From: an uncultured Paracoccaceae bacterium
GTDB taxonomy: Bacteria; Pseudomonadota; Alphaproteobacteria; Rhodobacterales; Rhodobacteraceae
Direction: 5' to 3'
DNA length: 64,000 nucleotides
Assembly (NCBI GenBank): GCA_951812615.1
Contig: CATOSU010000007.1
Coordinates: forward strand, 291,751 to 355,750
The notes under the pieces were generated by a model, which was given only the letters and a program-made list of their open reading frames with translations, made no database searches and was not told the DNA's origin. The position numbers and the translations under genes are program-made. This document shows positions 1 to 8,429 of the stretch, in pieces (positions within the stretch are counted from its first letter, which is position 1; each line of letters opens with the position of its first letter).

Positions 1-579
1 CTTTGCCGTCTTGCGGGCGGCGGTCGCATCGTAATCCCCGGCCGTCCGGATCGAGAAATCGAGCTGCGACGATCCCCCGGACCAGTAGCTGACAAGGATT
101 GTCACCGCCTCGCCCGGCGCGATGGTCATCGGGGCAACCAGTTCCGGCGCCTGCAGGGGACGTTCGGCAAAGGCACTGTCGGGACGCAGGTCGATCGGGG
201 TTTCCACCGACCCGTCTGCGCGCAGCATGTGCAGCGCGCAGAACTGAAAGAAGTTTTCGTGCGTGTAGAACACCCAGTCCGACACGTCCGGCGTGTCGTT
301 TTGCGCACAGATCCGCAGCCAGACCCGGCTTTTGATATATCCAAAGCCCGGGATATGCGTGTCCAGCAACTCGAACCCGTCGCCGGCCGCCCCGGCCATG
401 TCGTGCACAGTGAGGGTCCAGTCCGGATCGAGCTGTGCCGCGATGTAGCCCGCGGTGCCGCTGCTTTCGACCGATCCGGTCAGAGGCAGCACCGGGCAAT
501 CCGGTGCCTGTGCGCTGACACCCGCCGAAAACAACCCGAAAAACAGCACGGCCAGCAACGCGGCCCTTGCCTTGTTCAC
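1..579 (-). CDS. Sensor protein with 7TMR-DISM extracellular domain (C-terminal part outside window)
   Basis: Reading the minus strand from a GTG at 579 gives an open frame running off the left edge (about 193 residues visible). It begins with a signal peptide (VNKARAALLAVLFFGLFSAG, cleavage near VSAQA) followed by a periplasmic domain. That domain contains the pattern DTHIPGFGYIKSRVWLRICAQN-like (aspartate, glycine, then Trp-Leu-Arg and a closing Asn), typical of 7TMR-DISMED2 domains. Proteins of this type usually continue into seven membrane helices and a histidine kinase or cyclase; that part is not in the window. It diverges from a LuxR-type response regulator only about 20 bp away, so it is plausibly the cognate kinase. 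No good ribosome binding site precedes the GTG, so the exact start is uncertain. Confidence 0.6.
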   Translation of the reverse strand, partial: MNKARAALLAVLFFGLFSAGVSAQAPDCPVLPLTGSVESSGTAGYIAAQLDPDWTLTVHDMAGAAGDGFELLDTHIPGFGYIKSRVWLRICAQNDTPDVSDWVFYTHENFFQFCALHMLRADGSVETPIDLRPDSAFAERPLQAPELVAPMTIAPGEAVTILVSYWSGGSSQLDFSIRTAGDYDATAARKTAK

Positions 580-600
580 AATTGAATGAACAGTGGTGCC

Positions 601-1230
601 ATGACCACGCGCGTTGTTCTTGCCGACGATCACCCGCTGGCCCTTGCCGGGCTGGCCGACGCCCTTTCGCGGTCGGAGGGGTTCGAGATTGTCGGCCGCG
701 CTGACAACGGCATCAACGCCATCGCATTGATCAAGCGGCTCAATCCCGACTGCGCCGTGCTGGATCTGACCATGCCCGGCGCAACCGGGCTGGAGGTCGT
801 GCTCGAATGCCGGCGCTGGAGCGTGGAGACGCGTTTTGTCGTGGTCACTGGCACCGGATCTCCTGCGCTGTTGCAGGAATTGCAGAGCGCGGGTGTGCAG
901 GGGCTGTTTCTGAAAAACGCGCCGATCGACGAAATCATCGACGGGATCCGCAAGGTGGCCGGCGGCGCAACCGCCATGTCGGAGCAGGCCGGCAGGATCC
1001 TGAACGCGGCCGAGGACGGCAACAGCCTGACGGCCCGCGAATTGCAGGTGCTGCAGGCCATTGCGCGCGGCCAGACCAATCAGGCGGCGTCCGAGGCACT
1101 TGGCATCAGCCCCAAGACCATCGACACCCACCGCACCAATCTGATGCGCAAGCTCGGTGTCCGCTCTACTGCCAGCCTGCTGGTGCGCGCCATGCGGGAT
1201 GGTTTGATCGATCTGTCCGATATCGACTGA
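601..1230 (+). CDS. LuxR/NarL-type response regulator
   Basis: A 209-residue two-domain regulator. The receiver domain (about 1-120) has the acidic pair D9/D10 (LADDHP), the phosphoacceptor D55 (AVLDLTMPG) and a conserved Lys in LFLKNAP. The C-terminal LuxR helix-turn-helix (about 140-205) reads LTARELQVLQAIARG followed by a KTIDTHRTNLMRKLG recognition region. The start at 601 is preferred because receiver domains begin MTTRVVLADDHP; an in-frame ATG at 586 would add five residues. It lies head-to-head with the sensor gene and 148 bp upstream of the RTX gene on the same strand. It may therefore control that gene; this is inference from position only. Confidence 0.88.
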   Translation: MTTRVVLADDHPLALAGLADALSRSEGFEIVGRADNGINAIALIKRLNPDCAVLDLTMPGATGLEVVLECRRWSVETRFVVVTGTGSPALLQELQSAGVQGLFLKNAPIDEIIDGIRKVAGGATAMSEQAGRILNAAEDGNSLTARELQVLQAIARGQTNQAASEALGISPKTIDTHRTNLMRKLGVRSTASLLVRAMRDGLIDLSDID

Positions 1231-1237
1231 CCTCGTT

Positions 1238-1317
1238 TGTCCGGGTGCCGACAGATTGGTCGGTAGGCCCGATTTTGTAAATTGGGGGATTCACCTGATT
1301 GGCCGTGTCCGGGTGCC
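1238..1317. repeat. Two direct 12-bp repeats upstream of the RTX gene
   Basis: TGTCCGGGTGCC occurs at 1238-1249 and again at 1306-1317, about 68 bp apart, in the spacer between the response regulator and the RTX gene. They could be regulator binding sites, or chance repeats in GC-rich DNA. Nothing else in the spacer decides between these. Confidence 0.4.
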
Positions 1318-1378
1318 CGCTTTACCTTACGTACAGAACATTAAATTCACGACCACACATTTGACAGGACCTTGACCC

Positions 1379-4300
1379 ATGGCACTTCAGTTCGACCGGA
1401 ACAACATCGCGGGACTGACGCGGATTTCCACCTCCGACGCCTTTCAGGACAACATTGCCGGGGCGGCTGACAAGCCCGATCTGATCGGGCCGGCCGGCGA
1501 TTTGCCAGCCGCGGCGTTGAACCTGTCAACCGACACCGCTGCCACCGAAACCGATGCGCCGCGCACGGATGGCCAAACTGAAACCAGCCTGCGCGCCTTG
1601 CTGACCAACACCGAAACCGGAGAAATCGCATCGGGCGCGGATGTGGTAAACACATTGTCGGCCAGCGTGGTCGGGTTGACCGCCGCGATGATGAAAGACC
1701 TGCAGGCAAAAATCGAGAGCCAGTTCGACGCCTACAAGGCGATCCAGCTGAAGCTGGGCGACATGTCCCGCAGCGCAACCACACCGGTTGCGATGGCCGC
1801 CGCGGCCTCTGATTCGACCACTGAAAACCACCACGAAACCTACGACGAAGAGCTTCAGACTTACATCAACACGCTCTCTGAAACCATTAACAACCTTGAT
1901 GATCTCACCGCCAACCTGCGGTATTTCGCAGATGCGGTGGAAACCGTCGAAACCGTTGTCAGCACCATTGACGAAATCGGTGACCGCGCCAGTGAAATGC
2001 GCGAGGCCATCGATGATCAGCTGACCATCCTGAAGCTGACCAAGCAGGCCGGCCCGCTGAAAACCCCTTCCAAGATCTTCGAAGACGTGCTGGAGGCCAT
2101 TCGCCCCGTCGTCGCCAAGATCGAGGAAGCCGTCGACAAGCTCAACGGCAAGCAGGACACCGGCAAGGACGGCGAGGAAGAAGACGGCGAATTCCTGTCC
2201 GACCTCGAAGACGTGCTGAACGCGGTTCAGACCACGCTGAACACCATCGCCAACGAACTGGCCGATCAGTCCGAGTCACTGGCAATCACGCAGAAATCAG
2301 TGGAACAGGTGCTGGACGCGCTGAACTTTGCCGAGTTCGCCGAGTTCGACAATCTCAAGGACGAGGTTGCAGATCAGTTTTCCGACCGCAACGACGCGAC
2401 CGAACCGCTGGCCCAGATGTTCAACGACATCGCCGACGACATCAACGGCGTTCTGGACGTGATCAATGATTCCGCGATTACCGAAATCCTCGTCGATTTC
2501 GGCGACTTCATCGATATCAGCAATCTCATCTCCAAGATTGCCGGACCGCTCAGCGAAGCCGCCGCTGCGATCAAGCCGATCGAAGGCGTGCTCGATACAG
2601 TGGGCGCGCTGGTCGATCTGGTGCTGGGACCGGTGTTCGAGTTCCTCACGGACGTGCTGGGCATTGACGAATTGCTCGAGGATGTCACCGACGAACTGAA
2701 GAAGCTGCTGCCGGACGCCGATTTCCTGCAGCCGCTGCTTGACGCCGCGCAGGACCTGATGGACAGCTTCCGCCTGTTCGAGGAAAACACCTTCGGGATC
2801 GAAGAACTGCAGATCGAAATCGAGGAACGGTTCTTCGGCGCCAGCGTCGGAAACGCCGACGTCGGGCCGACGGGGTTCGGCACCGAAGCCTCTGAAATAC
2901 TGGAAGGCGACGCGGGCGACGACATCCTCGACGCGCGCGAAGGCCGCGATACGGTTTTCGGTCATGAAGGCAACGACATCTTCATCGCCGGTGAAGGGTT
3001 CGACGATTTTCACGGCGGCGAAGGCGACGACATGGTCTTCTTCGAAGGCTATTTCGCCGAATACGAACTGATCAAAGAGCCCGGCGAAGACGGCAAGATC
3101 ATCATCACCCACAAAGAACCGCCCGAAGGCACCCAGAACGAAGGCGCGACCCGTCTGGACAGCATTGAATACGTGGTCTTCCGGAACATCTGGTTCACCG
3201 GCGAACAGTTGGAAAACGCGATTATCGGTGGCCCGATCATCATCGGCACCGCGACCGACGAAGAAAACGACATCTCGGGCGACGACCTGATGTTCCTCAA
3301 TTCTCTGGGCGATCCCGGCGATGACGGGTTCTACGAAGCGTACGGGCTCAGCGGCGATGACACGATCTTCGGCAGCACCGGCGCGGATTCGCTCAACGGC
3401 GGATCCGGGAATGACGTCTTCCTGCCCGGTTATGGCAACGATCTGGTCGAAGACAGTGCCGGGCTGGACACCTATCAGGTACTGGAGAGCGGTTCGAGTA
3501 ACAATTTCCGCATCGACCTGATCGACGGCACCGTGTTCGGTGCCGAAGGGTCGGACACTCTGATCGGGGTCGAAAACCTGAACATTCAGCACGACGGGGA
3601 TCACATCCTCGAAGGTGATGACGGGTTCAACAACATCATCTCGGCAGATGGCGACGATGTTCTGTCAGGCCGCGGAGGATCAGATTTCCTCAACGGCAAC
3701 GCCGGCAAGGATTTCTTCATTACCGGATCGGGCAAAGACGCTGTGATGGCGGGCGACGGCAATGATTACATCATCGCGTCCAACGCGTTTGTCGCCGGTG
3801 AAAACGAGCTGTTCATCGGCGGTGCCGGGCGAGATAACCTGTCCTACTCGGATGATTTCAACATCGTGCGCGACATCCTGAATCCGGACAGCGATACCTC
3901 CAACGCGGTCAACGCAGCGATCAACGAACTCACCAGCGAAAGCGGCTCGGTACGGATCTTCTCTGAAACCGGCCGCATCGAGAAACTGGACGATACCGGC
4001 GCGGTGATCGCCGTCGACACCGCGCGCGAGATCGAAACTTTCATCGGCTCAGATTCAGCCGACGAGATCTACGGCGGCTACGGCACCTCCGACAACCGCA
4101 TCTCGGTATATGGCGCGGGCGGCGACGACATGATCTACACCCGCGGCGCCAAGACGGTCAAAGGCGGGTACGGCAACGACACCATTGTTGCCGTGGCCGA
4201 CGATGAAGGCCGCATCAGCGGCAGCGTCATCGAGGGCGGCAACGACCACGACGTGCTCGACCTGACCGGGCTCGGTGACGTGCGCTGGTGGTTCGACCTC

Positions 4301-6772
4301 GAAGGCTCGATCAGCCGCTCGATCCGCGCCTTCGACCAGGATTACGGCGGCAATATGCGCAGCAGCGGCACCACGCTGTTCAGCTTCAATGTCGAGGGAA
4401 TCGAGGAATTCTGGCTCGGCAACGGGTCGCACCTGATCGAGAACGACCCCGGCGGCCCGTCCCAGCGTATCTTCCGCACCGGGTCGGGCAATGACGAACT
4501 GATCCAGGGCGGCGGGTTCGCCACTTTCTACGCCGATGCCGGCGACGACATCGCGCGCATGGACGATGGCGGCATCGTCTACGGCGGCACCGGCAACGAT
4601 TCGATGTACTGGGACAACACCAGCCTTGAAAGCGAAGGCTATGGCGAGGCCGGCAACGACTATTTCGCTGTCGAGCGAATGAACGGTCACATGGACGGCG
4701 GCGACGGGTTCGACGTGGTTGCCTTCGATCTCGAAAACACCTCCGGCAACGAATGGGGTTATGTCGATGTCGATCTCGCCGCCGGCACCGTCTTCATGGA
4801 AGAAAAGACCATCCACAATTCCTTCCCCTACGAACATGTGGACGCCACGCTGACCAATTTCGAACAGGTCATCGGGACGGAATTTGGCGACACGATCCGC
4901 GGCAGCGACGCGGGCGAGGTTCTGATCGGCCGCGAAGGCAGCGACCTGCTCGAAGGCCGCGAGGGCGACGACCAGCTTTACGGTGGTGACAGCAACGACA
5001 CGCTCAACGGCGGCGATGACAATGACCGCCTGCATGGCGGGCTGGGCAACGACACGCTCAACGGCGGCGACGGATCGGACACCGCCGATTACTCCAACGC
5101 CTCCCCCGACGGGCTGGACGGCGCCATTCAGGCCGAAGGCTTTGGCGGCGTGGTCGCCGATCTGGAAAACGGTGTCGTGACCGGCAGCTTTGGCACGGAT
5201 CAGCTGAACAGCATCGAAAATGTCATCGGCACCAGCAACGCCGACCGGCTGGATGGCGGCGACGGCGGCAATATCATGAACGGCGGCGCGGGCGACGACA
5301 CCATCAACGGTGCGGACGGCGATGACGTACTGATCGCCGGGTCCGGCAACAACACGCTGAACGGCGGCGAACATGACGACCTGCTGATCGTGTCCACCGG
5401 CAACGACGTCAGCGATGGCGGCGCCGGCGAAGACACGCTGGCCTTCGGCTCGAATGCCGGCGAGATCACGCTGGACTTCTCGCAGGGTTCTTACACGGGC
5501 ACGATCGAGGTTGAAGAGGCCGTCTGGCTGGATGACGGCACCACCGATCTGCGCGATCTGGACGGCAACCTGATCACGCCGGAAGACGTGCGGCAGGCCT
5601 CGCCGATCTTTGCCGACAGCGCCGCGGACCTGGCGCTGGCGCTGCCCGATACCGATGACCCGGATGCCGAACTGTTCCGGATCGACAGTGCGGTGACCTC
5701 AACCGCCGTGTCCGGCACCTTCACCGACATCGAAGTGGTCACCGGGGGCGGTGCAACCGTCAACCTGATCCTCAGTGACGGCGCCGATCACTATGACGGC
5801 ACCGCGTCCGAGGGCGACATTCTGGACCTGTCGGATTACGATGAGGATTTCGTACTGAAACTGCACAACGGCACCAGCGATCTGGCCGTCGCGGAGAATG
5901 ACGTCCTGCTGGGCATCGATGTGCTGATCGGCGGGGACGGCAAGAACAAGTTCACCGGCGACGATTACGCCAACCAGATCATCGGCAAGGACGGCGCCGA
6001 CAAGATCGACGGCAAGAAAGGCGCTGACACCCTCGAAGGCGGTCGCGGGCGCGATGTGGTCGATGGCGGCAACGGCAAGGATCTTCTCAAGGGCGGCGAT
6101 GGCGCCGACACCCTGTCCGGGGACGGCGGCGACGACACCGTCAAGGGCGGCAAGGGATCCGACGTTCTGGACGGCGGCCTGGGCAACGACACGGTTCAGG
6201 GCGCCGGCGGCAGTGACGAAATCTACGGCGACGACGGGAACGACAAGCTGAACGGCGACGAAGGCAAGGACACCATTTCAGGTGGTATCGGCGATGACAC
6301 CATCACCGGCGGGTCCGGTCAGGACGATCTGTCCGGGGACAACGGCAACGACGAAATCTCGGGCAATGAAAACGACGACATCATCAACGGCGGGGCCGGC
6401 AAGGACACGTTGACGGGCGACAGCGGCGAGGATGAGATCCGCGGCGGCAGCGGCAAGGATTTCATCAAGGGCGGCAGCCAGGGCGACCTGATCGACGGCG
6501 GCAGCGGCAATGATACGCTGGACGGCGGATCGGGCAGCGACACATTCGTGTTCTCCGAGGACAAGGACGAAGTCCGCGATTTCGACGCCAATGACGACAA
6601 CGAGAAAATCGACCTCAGCGCCGTGGCCTCAATCGACGACTTCAGCGATCTGTCAGACGACCACATGACACAGGATGGCAACCACGTGGTGATCGACGAC
6701 CTGTCGGGCAACACGATGACATTGCGGAACACCACGCTGTCCGATCTGGACGCGCTCGACTTCATCTTCTGA
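1379..6772 (+). CDS. Giant RTX (hemolysin-type calcium-binding) secreted protein
   Basis: An acidic protein of 1797 residues. Residues 1-490 lack RTX repeats and look almost wholly alpha-helical, with long amphipathic stretches such as VLDVINDSAITEILVDF and LGPVFEFLTDVLGIDELL. From about residue 500 (SEILEGDAGDDILDAREGRD) scattered calcium-binding nonapeptides GGxGxDxUx appear, interspersed with beta-rich segments. A dense uninterrupted RTX block fills residues 1518-1721. The last 75 residues (DTFVFSEDKDEVRDF, ending ALDFIF) have the hydrophobic tail typical of type I secretion signals. No N-terminal signal peptide is seen, which fits export by an ABC/HlyD/TolC system; no such transporter is in the window. 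The start ATG has only a weak upstream AGGA. No catalytic domain is recognised, so an adhesin, surface-layer or biofilm protein is as likely as a toxin. Confidence 0.88.
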   Translation: MALQFDRNNIAGLTRISTSDAFQDNIAGAADKPDLIGPAGDLPAAALNLSTDTAATETDAPRTDGQTETSLRALLTNTETGEIASGADVVNTLSASVVGLTAAMMKDLQAKIESQFDAYKAIQLKLGDMSRSATTPVAMAAAASDSTTENHHETYDEELQTYINTLSETINNLDDLTANLRYFADAVETVETVVSTIDEIGDRASEMREAIDDQLTILKLTKQAGPLKTPSKIFEDVLEAIRPVVAKIEEAVDKLNGKQDTGKDGEEEDGEFLSDLEDVLNAVQTTLNTIANELADQSESLAITQKSVEQVLDALNFAEFAEFDNLKDEVADQFSDRNDATEPLAQMFNDIADDINGVLDVINDSAITEILVDFGDFIDISNLISKIAGPLSEAAAAIKPIEGVLDTVGALVDLVLGPVFEFLTDVLGIDELLEDVTDELKKLLPDADFLQPLLDAAQDLMDSFRLFEENTFGIEELQIEIEERFFGASVGNADVGPTGFGTEASEILEGDAGDDILDAREGRDTVFGHEGNDIFIAGEGFDDFHGGEGDDMVFFEGYFAEYELIKEPGEDGKIIITHKEPPEGTQNEGATRLDSIEYVVFRNIWFTGEQLENAIIGGPIIIGTATDEENDISGDDLMFLNSLGDPGDDGFYEAYGLSGDDTIFGSTGADSLNGGSGNDVFLPGYGNDLVEDSAGLDTYQVLESGSSNNFRIDLIDGTVFGAEGSDTLIGVENLNIQHDGDHILEGDDGFNNIISADGDDVLSGRGGSDFLNGNAGKDFFITGSGKDAVMAGDGNDYIIASNAFVAGENELFIGGAGRDNLSYSDDFNIVRDILNPDSDTSNAVNAAINELTSESGSVRIFSETGRIEKLDDTGAVIAVDTAREIETFIGSDSADEIYGGYGTSDNRISVYGAGGDDMIYTRGAKTVKGGYGNDTIVAVADDEGRISGSVIEGGNDHDVLDLTGLGDVRWWFDLEGSISRSIRAFDQDYGGNMRSSGTTLFSFNVEGIEEFWLGNGSHLIENDPGGPSQRIFRTGSGNDELIQGGGFATFYADAGDDIARMDDGGIVYGGTGNDSMYWDNTSLESEGYGEAGNDYFAVERMNGHMDGGDGFDVVAFDLENTSGNEWGYVDVDLAAGTVFMEEKTIHNSFPYEHVDATLTNFEQVIGTEFGDTIRGSDAGEVLIGREGSDLLEGREGDDQLYGGDSNDTLNGGDDNDRLHGGLGNDTLNGGDGSDTADYSNASPDGLDGAIQAEGFGGVVADLENGVVTGSFGTDQLNSIENVIGTSNADRLDGGDGGNIMNGGAGDDTINGADGDDVLIAGSGNNTLNGGEHDDLLIVSTGNDVSDGGAGEDTLAFGSNAGEITLDFSQGSYTGTIEVEEAVWLDDGTTDLRDLDGNLITPEDVRQASPIFADSAADLALALPDTDDPDAELFRIDSAVTSTAVSGTFTDIEVVTGGGATVNLILSDGADHYDGTASEGDILDLSDYDEDFVLKLHNGTSDLAVAENDVLLGIDVLIGGDGKNKFTGDDYANQIIGKDGADKIDGKKGADTLEGGRGRDVVDGGNGKDLLKGGDGADTLSGDGGDDTVKGGKGSDVLDGGLGNDTVQGAGGSDEIYGDDGNDKLNGDEGKDTISGGIGDDTITGGSGQDDLSGDNGNDEISGNENDDIINGGAGKDTLTGDSGEDEIRGGSGKDFIKGGSQGDLIDGGSGNDTLDGGSGSDTFVFSEDKDEVRDFDANDDNEKIDLSAVASIDDFSDLSDDHMTQDGNHVVIDDLSGNTMTLRNTTLSDLDALDFIF

Positions 6773-6791
6773 CCGGTTGGTCAGGCTTATG

Positions 6792-7211
6792 TCAGCCGGA
6801 CCCGGTTTCGAACCGGGCCTTGACGTCCTCGGGAACCGGGCAGGATTTCATGCTGCCGTCTTCTGCCCGGCGCACCAGAACCCGCGTCTCGAACCCCTCA
6901 ACCGCCAGCACATCGCCGCGCATCAGCCGGTGCTCAACGTCAAAGCTGGACCGCCCGAACCGGGTGATGCGAGTTTCGATGCTCACCTCGTCCCCGTGCA
7001 TTGACGGCACGTGGAAATCCGCGCGCGTGGTCAGCATCGGGAACCCGACAACATCGTATTGCCGGATCAGTTCCGGCTTGGGCAGACCCGCGGCCGTGAA
7101 ATGATGCGCGGTTGAGGCGTCGAACCACCTGAAATAGTTTGGGAAAAACACGATATCTGCAGGATCGCAATCACCCCATTCTATTGTCACGTTGCGCTGA
7201 CTTCTGAACAT
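6792..7211 (-). CDS. Acyl-CoA thioesterase, 4-hydroxybenzoyl-CoA thioesterase family
   Basis: A 139-residue single hotdog-fold protein. Its N-terminus carries the family active-site segment WGDCDPADIVFFPNYFRWFD; Asp16 corresponds to the catalytic Asp17 of Pseudomonas 4-hydroxybenzoyl-CoA thioesterase. The rest (FPMLTTRADFHVPSMHGDEV, then SFDVEHRLMRGDVLAVEGFETRVLV) follows the usual fold. It hydrolyses an acyl- or aroyl-CoA; the substrate cannot be told from sequence. The frame stays open far upstream of the ATG at 7211, but only residues from this ATG match the family, so the start is set there. It is convergent with the RTX gene, with 19 bp between stop codons. Confidence 0.85.
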   Translation of the reverse strand: MFRSQRNVTIEWGDCDPADIVFFPNYFRWFDASTAHHFTAAGLPKPELIRQYDVVGFPMLTTRADFHVPSMHGDEVSIETRITRFGRSSFDVEHRLMRGDVLAVEGFETRVLVRRAEDGSMKSCPVPEDVKARFETGSG

Positions 7212-7602
7212 CGCCCGCCTGCCCCTTTTGCCCGTGCCCCTGCCACGCGGCCCCCGGACCGCACCGCCGCACTTCGCCACAGAGCCGGCCCGGGACGCAA
7301 GACAAAACCTGTCCCTGCCTTCCAGCAGATGCGCGCCAGCCGGTACGTGCAACTGCTGACACCTGCCGTCGTGCCGCATGTCAACGGTGCGATTGTCCGA
7401 TCGCCGTACCATCAGCTTCACATGGATTTGACCCGATCCTTGCAAGGACTGCTGCGCGACATAGGCATACGATTCACAGATGGGGCGGCAGCGGCCAGCA
7501 GTTTGGCCACTGATTTCCATCAGGCCGTCGTAAACGCCGAAGATGGATCGCTGACCGAAGCGGATACTCTCGAAGGCGAGGAGCCTTAGGTGTTTGATCC
7601 CA
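7212..7602. other. Gene-poor spacer beside the relic patch
   Basis: No gene supported. The minus-strand frame upstream of the thioesterase remains open for about 140 codons, but its translation (for example FGVYDGLMEISGQTAGRC) matches no family I recognise. Base composition is more mixed than in neighbouring genes. It may be decayed DNA belonging with the IS481 remnant to its right. Confidence 0.4.
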
Positions 7603-7718
7603 CGGTTTGATGGTGTGAACCGCACGATCTGGGACGCCATTGTGAATCGGTATCACTACGACATCCACGATCAGCTTCGCAGCCACCTCAACGACTTCCT
7701 CGATGCCTACAACTAGAG
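7603..7718 (+). pseudogene. IS481-type transposase, C-terminal remnant
   Basis: The plus strand encodes NRTIWDAIVNRYHYDIHDQL and then RSHLNDFLDAYN before a TAG at 7714-7716. This closely resembles the C-terminal part of IS481-family integrase-fold transposases (RTIKEATVKRYHYDSHAQLR..HLADF..AYN). The catalytic DDE core and the usual tail after AYN are missing, so this is a broken fragment and not an active element. It abuts a second truncated gene, which suggests a recombination scar. Confidence 0.65.
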
Positions 7719-7988
7719 GGCATCAACGCGATATTGCAGGGGGCTGACGATTGCAAACTGCTTCTAGATTTGCGTAAATTTGAAGGATGGGAAGGGCTGT
7801 TTGCGCTCTGTGCACACTTACACTTTGAATTTGGGCACGCCGCAAGTTTTCGAAAAGTCGCGATCATTGGCAATCATGCTTGGCAAAGACTGGCGGAACG
7901 TATCGGGAAACGTGTTTTGGGAATAGAGGCAAAACTCTTCGAACAAGATCAATTCGATGACGCGAAAACCTGGTTTCTGGCACCATAA
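7719..7988 (+). pseudogene. SpoIIAA-like (STAS-type) protein, N-terminally truncated
   Basis: The frame reads INAILQGADDCKLLLDLRKF and continues through VAIIGNHAWQRLAERIGKRV and a closing DDAKTWF. This fits the second half of SpoIIAA-like proteins (DUF3478), which normally run about 120 residues and have the same Trp in a gDkkWe-like loop and an AraWL-like end. The first 35-40 residues are absent and are replaced by the IS481 tail. The only start available is a TTG at 7734 without a ribosome binding site. The segment is clearly AT-richer than its surroundings, consistent with acquired DNA. Function, if any, is unknown. Confidence 0.5.
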
Positions 7989-8087
7989 GGATGCAGGATC
8001 AGGCGATGACTACAGACTGCCAAGGTGAATAAACCTGTGCAATCGCAATCAATTTTTTACCTATTTTCAATTTCTTGTGAGAAGTAT

Positions 8088-8164
<77 letters not shown>

Positions 8165-8429
8165 GTGGACGGCGGTATACTCTCCGCCCGCATCTGCCGC
8201 AATGGCAAAAACGTGTCTCGGACAGGGAGCATCGTGCAGGTTGCCGATTGGTCGGGACGCACATCTCCCCCGGTCGCCGCCGCCAGTGACGGACGCCGGA
8301 CGCCCTTCCCGGGTCGTGTCCGGAGCGATGCCGGCGGCATCGCACACATGGCTTTTCTGGCCCGTACGGGCAATTGCAGGTAGATTTTTATCCGCGCGGC
8401 AGGCCAGACTGATCCGGGGAGCGGAGTGC

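Noticed and set aside
1248-1263. CCGAC/GTCGG hairpin after the response regulator
   Set aside because: Only 5 bp with no T-run; such pairings are expected by chance at this GC content.
2297-5374. Long open frames on the minus strand opposite the RTX gene
   Set aside because: They are antisense shadows produced by the repetitive Gly/Asp codons of the RTX repeats; translations are low-complexity and without family similarity.
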